Positions 37,811-47,285 of a stretch of 64,000 nucleotides of DNA are shown here, one piece after another. The notes under the pieces were generated by a model. The model made no database searches and had not been told where the DNA came from. It was given only the letters and a program-made list of their open reading frames with translations. The position numbers and the translations under genes are program-made. This stretch comes from Candidatus Macondimonas diazotrophica (lineage in GTDB: Bacteria; Pseudomonadota; Gammaproteobacteria; UBA5335): the NCBI RefSeq assembly GCF_004684205.1, contig NZ_SRIO01000011.1, positions 33,839 to 97,838 of the forward strand, given 5' to 3'. How positions within the stretch are numbered: position 1 is the stretch's first letter; each line of letters begins with the position of its first letter.

Positions 37811-39574
37811 ATGGATTGGGCTGCGTGGATGACGCTTGCCATCGTTGCCGGCATGGTCGGAACGCTGATTTTTTCGCGCCTGGCTGCCGATGCGGTTTTC
37901 CTGGGGGCGGTTACCGTGCTGATGATCTCCGGCATCATTACGCCCAAGGAAGCCTTTTCCGGTTTCGGAAACGAAGGTCTGATCACCGTTGGCGTACTGT
38001 GCGTCGTGGCCGTGGCGCTCGAGGAAACCGGCGGCATCCACTGGCTGGTGCAGAACGTTCTCCGCAAACCCTTCTCGTTTCGCCATGCCCTCTGGCGCAC
38101 TATGGCGCCGACTGCCGTATTCAGCGCATTTTTGAACAACACCCCCCAAGTCTCCATGATGATTCCGGCGATCAACAGCTGGGCCAAGAAGTTCAACCTG
38201 CCGGCATCCAAGCTGCTGCTTCCCATGAACTACGCCACCATCCTCGGCGGAACCTGCGCGCTGATCGGAACCAGCACGAATCTGGTGATCTCGAGCATGC
38301 TCATTGGTGAGAACATCCACCTCAGCTTGTTCAGCATCGCGCCGGTCGGCATTCCGGTCGCCATCGTTGGCATCCTTTTCCTGCTGTTCTTTACGGACCG
38401 CTTGCTGCCGGATCGACGCCCCACCATCAGCCAGCTTGCCGATCCACGCGAATACAGCGTTGAAATGCTGGTCGAAGCAGCTGGCCCGCTCGTGGGACAG
38501 ACCATCGAGCAGGCGGGACTCCGTCATCTGCCCGGGCTTTATCTTGCGGAGATCGACCGCACCGGCCAGATTTTAGCGGCCGTCTCACCGCAGGAAACGC
38601 TTCAGGCCGGCGACCGGCTTCTGTTCGTCGGTATCGTCGATTCGGTGGTCGAACTTCAGAAGATCCATGGGCTGGTTCCCGCCACAGAACAGGTGTTCAA
38701 ACTCGACGGCCCCCGATCGGGCCGTTGCCTGGTCGAGGCCGTTGTCTCGGGTCAGGGGCCGCTTTCCGGCAAGAGCATCCGCGATATCGGTTTTCGACGC
38801 CGCTACAATGCGGTCGTCATTGCCGTCGCGCGCAGTGGCCAGCGTCTTGATCAGAAAATCGGGGACATCGAACTCGAACGCGGTGATACCTTGCTGCTGG
38901 AGGCACGCCCCAATTTCTTCGAGGAGCATCGCAACTCGCGGCATTTTCTGCTGGTGCGGCGCATCGAGGATTCAAGCCCCCCGCGACACGACCACGCCCG
39001 CCGCGCGATCCTCATCATGCTCGGCATGGTCCTAACCGCGGCGTTCGGCATCTTCAGCATGCTGGAAGCCGCCTTGTTGGCAGCAGGCCTGATGATCGCG
39101 ACCGGTTGCGTCAGCCCTGAGACCGCCCGTCGCAGCATCGATTGGCCAACCCTCATCGTGATTGGTGCCTCTTTTGGTCTGAGCGCCGCGCTGGAGAAAA
39201 CCGGGGCCGCACGCGCCGTGACTGAAACATTGCTGACCTTGACCGGACCGGGGCCGATCAGCAACCTTGTGATGATTTATGTCGTGACGGCAGTGATGAC
39301 CAATATCATCACCAACAATGCCGCCGCAGCGCTGATGTTCCCATTTGCCGTCAGCGTGGCGAACAACCTCGAGGTGAGTCTGCTACCTTTCGGCATCGCG
39401 ATCATGATGGGCGCTTCGGCCGCATACGCCACGCCCATGGGCTACCAGACGAATTTGATGGTGATGGGCCCGGGGGGCTACCGGTTCATCGACTACTTGC
39501 GGCTGGGTCTCCCGCTGACATTCATCACGTCAATCGTTACGCTCTTGTTGATTCCCCAGATTTGGTCCTTCTGA
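37811..39574 (+). CDS. DASS/SLC13-family permease with two TrkA-C domains, probably sulfate
   Basis: A 587-residue permease: about five N-terminal membrane helices (including NNTPQVSMMIPAINSWAKK and GGTCALIGTSTNLVISSML), then two cytoplasmic RCK_C/TrkA-C domains (about 205-290 and 300-375), then further helices with VMTNIITNNAAAALMFP and ASAAYATPMGYQTNLMVMGPGGYRF. The two SNT/TNL motifs are the SLC13 signature. Many bacterial relatives import sulfate; the ATP sulfurylase gene 57 bp downstream supports this, though thiosulfate or dicarboxylates are possible. Confidence 0.88.
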   Translation: MDWAAWMTLAIVAGMVGTLIFSRLAADAVFLGAVTVLMISGIITPKEAFSGFGNEGLITVGVLCVVAVALEETGGIHWLVQNVLRKPFSFRHALWRTMAPTAVFSAFLNNTPQVSMMIPAINSWAKKFNLPASKLLLPMNYATILGGTCALIGTSTNLVISSMLIGENIHLSLFSIAPVGIPVAIVGILFLLFFTDRLLPDRRPTISQLADPREYSVEMLVEAAGPLVGQTIEQAGLRHLPGLYLAEIDRTGQILAAVSPQETLQAGDRLLFVGIVDSVVELQKIHGLVPATEQVFKLDGPRSGRCLVEAVVSGQGPLSGKSIRDIGFRRRYNAVVIAVARSGQRLDQKIGDIELERGDTLLLEARPNFFEEHRNSRHFLLVRRIEDSSPPRHDHARRAILIMLGMVLTAAFGIFSMLEAALLAAGLMIATGCVSPETARRSIDWPTLIVIGASFGLSAALEKTGAARAVTETLLTLTGPGPISNLVMIYVVTAVMTNIITNNAAAALMFPFAVSVANNLEVSLLPFGIAIMMGASAAYATPMGYQTNLMVMGPGGYRFIDYLRLGLPLTFITSIVTLLLIPQIWSF

Positions 39575-39631
39575 CCCAGCCATTGTAGGTTCTGCTCACT
39601 TTTCCTGTAGTCATCTGACAAGCGAGTAATC

Positions 39632-41344
39632 ATGTCTGAACTCATCTCTCCACACGGCGGTGTTCTCAAACAACTCTATCTCGACGGTGACTCGCGCCAG
39701 AGAATGCGGGATCAGGCGCGCACCTACCCGGGCTGGCACCTGACGCCTCGTCAGCTGTGCGACCTGGAATTGCTGCTCAACGGCGGCTTCTCTCCGCTTG
39801 AAGGCTTCATGGGGCAGGCCGATTACGCGGCGGTACTCGCCGACATGCGACTTGCCGACGGAACCTTGTGGCCCATGCCGATCACTTTGGATGTCGATGC
39901 GACCTTCGCCGACAAGCTCTCGATCGGCGACTGGATCGGGCTGCACGACCCCGAGGGCGTACTGATCGCCGTGATGCGTGTCGACGAGCGCTGGCAGCCG
40001 GACTTCGGCGCCGAGGGCGAAGCCATCTTCGGGACACGCGATGAGGCCCATCCCGGTGTTGCGTATCTGCTGCACCGCAGTCATCCGGTCTATATCGGCG
40101 GTCCGGTTCATGGCCTGGATGCACCAACCCATTATGACTTCAAAAGCCGCCGCCACACCCCGGCCGAATTGCGCGCGCTGTTCGACAAGCTGGGCTGGCG
40201 CCGCATCGTGGCGTTCCAGACGCGCAATCCCATGCATCGCGCGCACCAGGAACTGACCATCCGCGCCGCACGTGAAGCCGAGGCCAATCTCCTCATCCAG
40301 CCCGTGGTCGGCATGACCAAACCAGGCGACATCGACTATTACACCCGGGTGCGCTGCTATGAGCAGTTGCTCAAACGCTACCCGGAGCAGACCACCCAGC
40401 TCAGCCTGTTGCCGCTGGCGATGCGCATGGGCGGCCCGCGCGAGGCGCTGTGGCACGCCATCATCCGCAAGAACCACGGCTGTACGCATTTCATCGTGGG
40501 CCGGGATCATGCCGGCCCCGGCAAGGACAGCCAGGGGCGCGATTTCTACGGCCCTTATGACGCCCAGGAACTCGTGGCACAACACGAAGCGGAATTGGGT
40601 ATCACCATGGTTCCGTTCCAGGAAATGGTTTACGTCGAGAATCGTGCTCAGTACGCACCCGGCAACGAGGTTCAGCCCGGGGAAACGGTACTCAACATCT
40701 CCGGCACAGAATTCCGCCGCCGACTTCGCGAAGGCGCCGATATCCCCGAATGGTTCTCCTATCCGGAGGTCGTTGCCGAACTCAAACGCAGCTACCCGCC
40801 TCGCCAGCAACAAGGCTTCACCGTGTTCTTCACCGGCCTGTCGGGTTCCGGAAAATCCACCATCGCCAATGCGCTCATGGTCAAACTCATGGAAATGGGC
40901 GGCCGGCCGGTCACCCTGCTGGATGGCGACCTGGTACGCAAGCACCTGTCCAGCGAGTTGGGATTCTCCAAGGAGCATCGCAACCTCAACATCCTGCGCA
41001 TCGGCTATGTCGCCGCGGAAATCACCAAGCACCGCGGCATCGCGGTATGCGCGCCCATCGCCCCCTATCGAGAAACGCGGCGTCAGGTGCGCGAGATGGT
41101 GCAGGCGGGCGGTGGCTTCATCGAAGTGCATGTCGCCACGCCCCTCGAGGTGTGCGAAGCGCGTGACCGCAAGGGACTCTATGCCAAGGCGCGTGCCGGG
41201 CTGATTCCCGAGTTCACCGGCATTTCCGATCCCTATGAAGTGCCGGAACAACCGGAGCTGGTGATCGATACCCGGGATTGCTCGGCCGATGAGGCCGCAC
41301 AGCGCGTGCTGCTGAAGCTGGAGAGCCTGGGGTACATCGGCTGA
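39632..41344 (+). CDS. Fused ATP sulfurylase/APS kinase
   Basis: A 570-residue bifunctional protein. Sulfate adenylyltransferase (residues 1 to about 385) has LELLLNGGFSPLEGFM, the QTRNPMHRAHQ HxxH motif around 194-204, VGRDHAGPGKDSQG and ISGTEFRRRLREG. APS kinase (about 393-570) has P-loop FTGLSGSGKSTIANAL near 400, LLDGDLVRKHLSSELGFSKEHR and GIAVCAPIAPYRETRR. It makes PAPS from sulfate in one protein, the assimilatory direction. The gene follows the permease by 57 bp. Confidence 0.95.
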   Translation: MSELISPHGGVLKQLYLDGDSRQRMRDQARTYPGWHLTPRQLCDLELLLNGGFSPLEGFMGQADYAAVLADMRLADGTLWPMPITLDVDATFADKLSIGDWIGLHDPEGVLIAVMRVDERWQPDFGAEGEAIFGTRDEAHPGVAYLLHRSHPVYIGGPVHGLDAPTHYDFKSRRHTPAELRALFDKLGWRRIVAFQTRNPMHRAHQELTIRAAREAEANLLIQPVVGMTKPGDIDYYTRVRCYEQLLKRYPEQTTQLSLLPLAMRMGGPREALWHAIIRKNHGCTHFIVGRDHAGPGKDSQGRDFYGPYDAQELVAQHEAELGITMVPFQEMVYVENRAQYAPGNEVQPGETVLNISGTEFRRRLREGADIPEWFSYPEVVAELKRSYPPRQQQGFTVFFTGLSGSGKSTIANALMVKLMEMGGRPVTLLDGDLVRKHLSSELGFSKEHRNLNILRIGYVAAEITKHRGIAVCAPIAPYRETRRQVREMVQAGGGFIEVHVATPLEVCEARDRKGLYAKARAGLIPEFTGISDPYEVPEQPELVIDTRDCSADEAAQRVLLKLESLGYIG

Positions 41345-41397
41345 TCGTCTGGCGCAGATCGTGCTTCGAATAACGCGGTTGTGAAGGAGAAAACCGC

Positions 41398-42315
41398 ATG
41401 GGTCTCGAATTTCATTGCGTGGATGCATTCACCGATACACCCTATCAAGGAGCACCGATCCTGGTCTTCCCGCAAGCCGACGGGCTGGTGGAAGCGCAAA
41501 TGCGCCGCATCGCCCGCGAATTCGGCTATTCGGACACCGTCTTCCTGCAAACCGCGGACCGCGTGAACCAATGGCACATGCATCTTTTCGGTTCACGCGG
41601 AACCCCCCAGCCGTTCGCTGGCCATCCGCTGGTAGCCGCCGGAGCGACCCTGATTCATTCCGGCACGCTCCCGGCCGTTGACGGCGAAACCGCCTTCAAG
41701 TTCCGCTTGCCAATCGGCGAGGTGGATCTTCAGGTTCGCTGTGAATCCGGCAAGGTGATGCACAGCGCCTTCCGGATGGACTGCGATCTGGCGGTGGACG
41801 CTTACGTTCCCAGCACTGCGGATATCGCCGCCATCCTGAGTCTTCCTGACGGCGATTTTATCGGCATGTCGGGGCATGTTCCCCTGAACCTGATGGGACC
41901 GATGTCCTGTTTCATCGTTCCCCTGAATGACACGGCGACACTCCGACAGGCATCGTTCGATCGCGCGGCATGGGCGCGGTCAAGTGCCACCGCGACACTG
42001 CCGCCACAGCTGCTCGCCATCGCGCCTGCCGGCATGCAGGCCGATGGAACGCTGCGCCTCGAGGCCCGCCTGTTCGGGCTTGATATCAGTGCACAGGAAG
42101 ATCCACCCATCGGTTCGGCAATGCCTGCCCTGGCGAGCTTCATGGCGCTCTCGGAGCCAGCCGACCCGCTGCGCTTCGTGGCAATACGCGGCTCCGGGCA
42201 CGGCCGCCTCAGCACGCTCGAGGTCGAAGCCCGCCGCAGCGGGCAGACGGTCATGGAAGTCCGTGTCGGCGGCGCTGTCACCCCCATCGCGCAAGGGCAG
42301 GTGATGATCGACTGA
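41398..42315 (+). CDS. PhzF-family isomerase-like protein
   Basis: A 305-residue PhzF fold protein: FHCVDAFTDTPYQGAPILVFPQ, EFGYSDTVFLQ, TPQPFAGHPLVAAGATL and ISAQEDPPIGSAMPALASF. In PhzF the catalytic Glu lies in the S-E-T motif; here it reads SDT, a conservative Asp change. Substrate unknown. A good GGAG precedes the ATG. It lies between sat-cysC and a malic enzyme. A second PhzF with the same change is at 48686-49477. Confidence 0.88.
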   Translation: MGLEFHCVDAFTDTPYQGAPILVFPQADGLVEAQMRRIAREFGYSDTVFLQTADRVNQWHMHLFGSRGTPQPFAGHPLVAAGATLIHSGTLPAVDGETAFKFRLPIGEVDLQVRCESGKVMHSAFRMDCDLAVDAYVPSTADIAAILSLPDGDFIGMSGHVPLNLMGPMSCFIVPLNDTATLRQASFDRAAWARSSATATLPPQLLAIAPAGMQADGTLRLEARLFGLDISAQEDPPIGSAMPALASFMALSEPADPLRFVAIRGSGHGRLSTLEVEARRSGQTVMEVRVGGAVTPIAQGQVMID

Positions 42316-42414
42316 GCGCTTCACCGATCGTGCGCGTTCAGTGCACAAGGGTTATGATACACGCGGACCGTGTGTTCCGGCTCGGAAACTTCTTGATCAT
42401 CCGAAGATAACCCC

Positions 42415-43740
42415 ATGAAAATCCCTGAGATCCTTATCATCGAATCTGCCCATAAACCTGGCAGTCTGGGAAAAATCCTCACGGTCATCGGCGAAGCCGG
42501 CATCGTGGTGGAGCATCTCAACGCCCTTCGCCGCGATCAGGACCAGACCATCTGGGAAATCACCCTGGAAATGGATCCGGAAACGGATCATGGGGTGATC
42601 GACAAGCTCAACGAGCTGCCGAATGCCAAGATCATCGGTCGATCCGACCGCATCATGGATCGCCATCGAGATGGCAAGATTCGGATGACGTCGCGCTTAC
42701 CGCTTTCCTCCATCCAGCAGCTGCGCGACATCTATACCCCTGGCGTGGCACGGGTGTCGCTGGCCATCCAGAAAGACCCGACCTTGCAGTGGGAATACAC
42801 GGCGCTCAGACACACGGTGGCCATCGTCACCAACGGCACGGCCGTACTCGGCTTGGGCGATGTCGGCGTTGCGGCCGCCTTGCCCGTGATGGAGGGGAAA
42901 TCGGCGCTATTCGCCAAGTTGATCGGCATCAGCGGCATCCCTATCCTGATCGACGAGAAAGATCCGGATCGGCTCATCGACACCATCTGTGCCATCGCGC
43001 CCTCCTTTGGTGCGATCCAGCTCGAGGACATCGCTGCGCCATTGTGCTTCGAGGTGGAAGAAGGGCTGAAAGCCCGTCTCGATCGGCCCGTCATGCATGA
43101 TGATCAACATGGAACGGCTGTGGTGACCTTGGCCGCATTGATCAACGCGGCCGCCCGCGTGGATGTCGATCTGCGCGACAGTGTCGTCGGTCAGATCGGA
43201 CTCGGCGCCGCAGGGATCGGGATCGCCCGCTTGCTGCGCAGTTATGGCGTCAAACGCGTGCTGGGGACCGATCTGCGGGATTATGCGGTGGAACGTCTGG
43301 AGCGTTCCGGCGGCGAAGGACGCAGTCTCGAGGCCCTGATGGCGGAGGCCGACATCGTGGTGGCCACCACGGGCGTTCCTGGCCTCATCAAGCCCGAATT
43401 CGTGCGCCCGGGCCAGATCATCCTGGCGTTGTCCAATCCGGATCCTGAAATCTCGCCCCGCAAAGCCTTGCAGCATGGCGCAATCTTCGCGGCCGACGGT
43501 GGCAGCGTGAACAATGCACTCGGTTTTCCGGGCCTGTTCCGTGGCGCCCTCGATGCCTGCGCAACGCGTTTTACCGACGAGATGCTGTTTGCTGCAGCCC
43601 ATACGCTGGCCAGCTTGGCTCCCGCCGATGCGCTGGTCCCCTATGTCCTGGATCCGGAGGTGCATGCCAAGGTTGCAGAGGCCGTCCGGGAGGCGGCGCT
43701 GGGACCAGCATCCCGGGGAACCATGCATCTCAGCATCTGA
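42415..43740 (+). CDS. NAD(P)-dependent malic enzyme with N-terminal ACT domain
   Basis: A 441-residue protein. Residues 1-80 form an ACT domain (EILIIESAHKPGSLGKILTVIGEAGIVVEHLNAL), expected to bind an amino acid or similar effector. The malic enzyme domain follows: SIQQLRDIYTPGVARVSLAI, TNGTAVLGLGDVG, PILIDEKDPDR, MHDDQHGTAVVTLAALINA and VVATTGVPGLI and ILALSNPDPEISPR. It decarboxylates malate to pyruvate. The ACT domain replaces the usual large C-terminal phosphotransacetylase-like domain of many bacterial malic enzymes. Confidence 0.92.
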   Translation: MKIPEILIIESAHKPGSLGKILTVIGEAGIVVEHLNALRRDQDQTIWEITLEMDPETDHGVIDKLNELPNAKIIGRSDRIMDRHRDGKIRMTSRLPLSSIQQLRDIYTPGVARVSLAIQKDPTLQWEYTALRHTVAIVTNGTAVLGLGDVGVAAALPVMEGKSALFAKLIGISGIPILIDEKDPDRLIDTICAIAPSFGAIQLEDIAAPLCFEVEEGLKARLDRPVMHDDQHGTAVVTLAALINAAARVDVDLRDSVVGQIGLGAAGIGIARLLRSYGVKRVLGTDLRDYAVERLERSGGEGRSLEALMAEADIVVATTGVPGLIKPEFVRPGQIILALSNPDPEISPRKALQHGAIFAADGGSVNNALGFPGLFRGALDACATRFTDEMLFAAAHTLASLAPADALVPYVLDPEVHAKVAEAVREAALGPASRGTMHLSI

Positions 43741-43744
43741 TTAA

Positions 43745-45592
43745 TCAGTTATAACCCGGTCGGCCGCACAGACAAAAGGCATAGATCCCACTCTGCGCGC
43801 GGCCGGCCTGTTGCCCCGCTGTTTTCAGCCAGCCTTGCACGATCGGTCCCAGCTCCGGCGGAAGCACAGCCACAAGCCCCCGCGTCAATACGCTGACCCC
43901 TTGCATACGGCCCAGAATGTATTCACTCAGCGTGAGATCAGGTTCCAGATAGCGAGTCTGGTATTGCCCGGCAAGATTGGCGAGTTCCGCCGCTGCCGTC
44001 ACCGCCTCGTCGATTTCGCCGAACCCGTCGACCAGCTGAAGTCTGACGGCATCCGATCCGCTCCAGACGCGCCCTTCGGCCAGCGTGGCGACCGTTTCCA
44101 CCGGCAAATCGCGCGCATCTGCGACCCGCAGCAGGAAATCTTGGTACGTGCGCTCGACCATGGCCTGGATCGCCTGTCCCACTGCTGGATTGAGCTTGCG
44201 ATCAGCGCGCAGCGCGCCGGCTAAGGCAGTGGTTCCCACGCCATCGACATGCACACCCAGCTTGGCCAGTGTGTCTTGATAGGTCGGCAAGATGCCGAAC
44301 ACACCAATCGAGCCCGTTAGTGTCGCCGGCGACGCCAGTATGCGATCGGCCGCCGTCGCGATCCAGTATCCGCCTGAAGCCGCCACGCTCCCCATCGATA
44401 CCACCACGGGCTTCCCGCTCTGACGGGTCAGATCCAGTTCACGGCGAATGACCTCGGAAGCAAAGGCGCTACCGCCTGGGCTATCGATGCGGACCACCAC
44501 CGCTTTGACCGCATCATCCAGTCGCGCCTGACGAATCTGATCGGCAAATGCATCACCGCTCACGGTGCCCGGCGCTGCATCACCCTCGACAATGGCCCCA
44601 GACGCCACCAGGATTGCCACCGTGGGTTTTCCGCGATGGCTCGGTGGCTGCTCCCCAACGGCGAGCAGATAGGCGTTTTGATCAATGCTCTTGAACCCAT
44701 CGAACTCATCGGGATCTGCAGTCCGACGCACGCGACCGATGAACTCATCGCGATGACTTAGCGCATCGACCAGCTTTTCCTGCAACGCCAACTGGGCACC
44801 GTCACCGGCGGTCTGGACCAATCGTTCGGCGAGCTGATCGGCATAGGACTGGATCGCATCGGGATTGACAGAGCGAGCGCTGGCAACGGCTTGTTTATAG
44901 ACCGCCCACAGGTCTTCCAGCCAGACACGGTTGGCTTCCCGCGCGGACTCGGACATGTCGTTGCGGATGAACGGCTCGACCGCCGACTTGAATTCGCCCA
45001 CCCTGAACACATTGACATCCAGGCCGATTTTATCGATCAGATCCCGGAAGTAGAACGGGTAGGTCGAAAACCCCTCGATTCCCACCTGTCCCATGGGGTG
45101 CATGTGGATCTCGCTGGCTTGGGCAGCCAGCAGGTATGCCGATTGCGTGTACTGATCGGCGTAGGCGTACACCGGCTTTCCGGAGGTCTTGAATCGCTGC
45201 AGGGCATCGGCGATCTGGACCAGCTTGGACAGCTCGCCCCCCTCGAAGTGGCTGAAATCCAGCACCACCGTTTTGATACGGAGATCATCAGCCGCCTGAT
45301 TCAATGCGCGCAGCAGATCTCGCACACGGGTTTCGCGGACCGGCGCGCCGAGCGCCTCGTCGACTGCCTTCTGAAAGGGGTCCTGCTGGGACTGTTCTAC
45401 CAGCACGCCTTGCAGCTTCAGAACCAATGCCGCGTTGTTCGGGACTTGAATCGCCAGATCGGTGCGGAGCAGCACGACAACGACCAGTACAAACCCCACA
45501 AACATCAGCCGCGACAACCAGCGCCGCAGACCATCGATGATCCATCCGGCACGACGGACAACACGGCGGATCAAGGAAGGGTTCTGATTCAT
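43745..45592 (-). CDS. sppA: Signal peptide peptidase SppA (67-kDa type)
   Basis: A 615-residue membrane protease with an N-terminal helix (LMFVGFVLVVVVLLRTDLAI) and two tandem S49 domains. The catalytic Lys202 (FRVGEFKSAVEPF) is in the first half, and the catalytic Ser406 (GSVAASGGYW) is in the second, as in E. coli SppA (Lys209, Ser409). It degrades cleaved signal peptides in the inner membrane. Its stop is only 4 bp from the malic enzyme stop. No clear regulator nearby. Confidence 0.95.
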   Translation of the reverse strand: MNQNPSLIRRVVRRAGWIIDGLRRWLSRLMFVGFVLVVVVLLRTDLAIQVPNNAALVLKLQGVLVEQSQQDPFQKAVDEALGAPVRETRVRDLLRALNQAADDLRIKTVVLDFSHFEGGELSKLVQIADALQRFKTSGKPVYAYADQYTQSAYLLAAQASEIHMHPMGQVGIEGFSTYPFYFRDLIDKIGLDVNVFRVGEFKSAVEPFIRNDMSESAREANRVWLEDLWAVYKQAVASARSVNPDAIQSYADQLAERLVQTAGDGAQLALQEKLVDALSHRDEFIGRVRRTADPDEFDGFKSIDQNAYLLAVGEQPPSHRGKPTVAILVASGAIVEGDAAPGTVSGDAFADQIRQARLDDAVKAVVVRIDSPGGSAFASEVIRRELDLTRQSGKPVVVSMGSVAASGGYWIATAADRILASPATLTGSIGVFGILPTYQDTLAKLGVHVDGVGTTALAGALRADRKLNPAVGQAIQAMVERTYQDFLLRVADARDLPVETVATLAEGRVWSGSDAVRLQLVDGFGEIDEAVTAAAELANLAGQYQTRYLEPDLTLSEYILGRMQGVSVLTRGLVAVLPPELGPIVQGWLKTAGQQAGRAQSGIYAFCLCGRPGYN

Positions 45593-46022
45593 CTAGCTAC
45601 CTCGGTGGACACCTGCAAGTCGACATCATAATGCAGCATCATGCGGACTTGCATGAGTCATCCCGATCCGCATATCGACGAGCGAACCCGGGACGCAAGA
45701 TTGCCTTGCCTATATGGCGAAGCACCCACTTCCCCCATGATAGGCCTGACGGTCGCGGGAACGGTCAGTGGCTCCCATACCAGGTGGTATCGGGCGCTGA
45801 TGGCAACGCTGGAGCGAACACACGCCCGCAAACCGGGCACGATTCACCAGCCAACGCCCTCCCCCCTCAATCCGGGCGCCAACATCATCGCCAGCGTCCC
45901 TGGGGTCGGGAGGTCGCCGCGAGTACGGACCTTCGGTTCGACCGGCCGCGCTAGCGGCAACGACCGAAACGAAGTCGGATCAGCGGCGCCCTGCGAACGT
46001 GACCGGTGCAATGGCCCAAGCA
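45593..46022. other. Intergenic region with no recognisable gene
   Basis: About 430 bp between the start of sppA and the end of the cupin gene, both on the minus strand. Short open frames on both strands have no family resemblance. It presumably holds the sppA promoter, but I could not identify convincing -35/-10 elements. Confidence 0.5.
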
Positions 46023-46514
46023 TCAATACGGCGTACCGTCCTTGTGGGCAAAGCACCATTGACCGTCCAGCCATGCGGCGACGAGATCATCGTCCGGGTA
46101 GCTGACCCGATCTCCTGGCGTGCGATCGCCCACCTCCAGATACACCACGTCGCTATCGCCGCGATTGATGAGCTGGTGAGCATCATCGCTACCGGCTGCA
46201 AAGCCCGCGCACATGCCTGGCTGCAGCAGCGTTTCTCCGGCATTAGTCATCAGGGTCGGCGTCCCTTGCAGCACATAGATGAACTCGTCCTGGACTGCGT
46301 GCGCATGCCGCAGTGCCGAGATCGCACCCGGGGCCAGCCGAGTGAGATTGATCCCAAAGCGGGAAAGGCCGAACACGTCACCGAGCGGACGCTTTTCGCG
46401 GCCGGTCAGTTGGCTTGCGTAGCGCGCAATCACGGCGGCTGGGTATACCGACGGACGCTGGCGCGGCAAACATGCGGCGGCCTCCACGGCAATGGGTGAT
46501 TGATCGGGATGCAT
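46023..46514 (-). CDS. Cupin-domain protein
   Basis: A 163-residue single cupin: SRFGINLTRLAPGAISALRHAHAVQDEFIYVLQGTPTLMTN carries the HxH...E pattern of motif 1 (H-A-H, then the Glu in DEFIYVLQG), and QLINRGDSDVVYLEVGDRT lies in motif 2. The length fits small cupins of unknown substrate. Last gene of the minus-strand cluster that starts with PhzF at 49477. Function unknown; it may be a metal-dependent small-molecule enzyme or sensor. Confidence 0.82.
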   Translation of the reverse strand: MHPDQSPIAVEAAACLPRQRPSVYPAAVIARYASQLTGREKRPLGDVFGLSRFGINLTRLAPGAISALRHAHAVQDEFIYVLQGTPTLMTNAGETLLQPGMCAGFAAGSDDAHQLINRGDSDVVYLEVGDRTPGDRVSYPDDDLVAAWLDGQWCFAHKDGTPY

Positions 46515-46534
46515 GCCTGCTCCTATATGGCGAC

Positions 46535-46909
46535 CTACAAGACTGCGTGCATGGTTGCGCGCATGATCCGGCCTTCAGGGTCGAACTCGAGCAGTTCGAC
46601 GATCGGAGCATGATCCGTTTGATTGTGCAGCAGGATGCGGCCGGCACCAAGGTAAATGCCCAGCGCATCGCCGTAGCGCTTGCCCGGGTGGTCGATCAGG
46701 CGACCAGCCCAGTACGCGCCCACCGTCGTCCGACCACGCAGCACACCGTCACGGTGACTGGGCATCGCCGTGATATCCGGCGAGGAGATCTCCACGTCCT
46801 GGGTGCATTGACCCAGGATGGCCTCCAGGTCGCGCCGATGCCACGCCGCAATCCAGTTCGCCGCGATGCGCCCGGCAAACTCGCAATCGTGATCCGCGTC
46901 ACGCATCAC
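46535..46909 (-). CDS. SnoaL/NTF2-like protein, copy 2
   Basis: A 124-residue alpha+beta barrel: RIAANWIAAWHRRDLEAILGQCTQDVEISSPDI and GRTTVGAYWAGRL are the classical SnoaL-like pattern, followed by ILLHNQTDHAPIVELLEFDPEGRI. The fold includes polyketide cyclases and isomerases but is mostly uncharacterised. It overlaps the neighbouring SnoaL-like gene by 11 bp and is similar in layout; the two may form a heterodimer or be tandem duplicates. Confidence 0.78.
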   Translation of the reverse strand: MMRDADHDCEFAGRIAANWIAAWHRRDLEAILGQCTQDVEISSPDITAMPSHRDGVLRGRTTVGAYWAGRLIDHPGKRYGDALGIYLGAGRILLHNQTDHAPIVELLEFDPEGRIMRATMHAVL

Positions 46910-47285
46910 AGGGTCCTGGGATACGGCGGGCGCGCCGAAACATCACGGCCTGCTTCACCAGACCATCCCGGTCGAAGTGGAAGGTCTGAGCGCCCCGCCG
47001 ACCACGGTCTTCGTGAATCAGGGTCACGCTGTCAATACCCACCGCGATGACGATCGGTTCGATGAACAGGCTCAGGCTCACCGTGAGCGATGGCGGCGTC
47101 AAGACTCGCGCCCAGTGAGCGCCCACCCGGCGCTTGCCGCGCAATGGCGTACCGGCCGAGGCACCATGCGACACGATAAGCTCGATATCTTCCGAGCACT
47201 GCGTGAGAACGGCATCGATATCATGCTGGTTCCACGCACGCACCCACTCGCCAGTGAAACGATGGGCAAAGGCGCTTTCGATCAT
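46899..47285 (-). CDS. SnoaL/NTF2-like protein, copy 1
   Basis: A 128-residue protein: TGEWVRAWNQHDIDAVLTQCSEDIELIVSHG and GKRRVGAHWARVL are the SnoaL-like pattern, ending in HFDRDGLVKQAVMFRRA. It overlaps copy 2 by 11 bp and the DinB stop region by 4 bp. The substrate is unknown. Confidence 0.78.
   Translation of the reverse strand: MIESAFAHRFTGEWVRAWNQHDIDAVLTQCSEDIELIVSHGASAGTPLRGKRRVGAHWARVLTPPSLTVSLSLFIEPIVIAVGIDSVTLIHEDRGRRGAQTFHFDRDGLVKQAVMFRRARRIPGPCDA

Noticed and set aside
39611..41428. A 605-codon open frame antisense to the ATP sulfurylase/APS kinase gene
   Set aside because: It mirrors the strong sense gene; its translation has no family resemblance and GC-rich coding DNA often leaves the antisense frame open.
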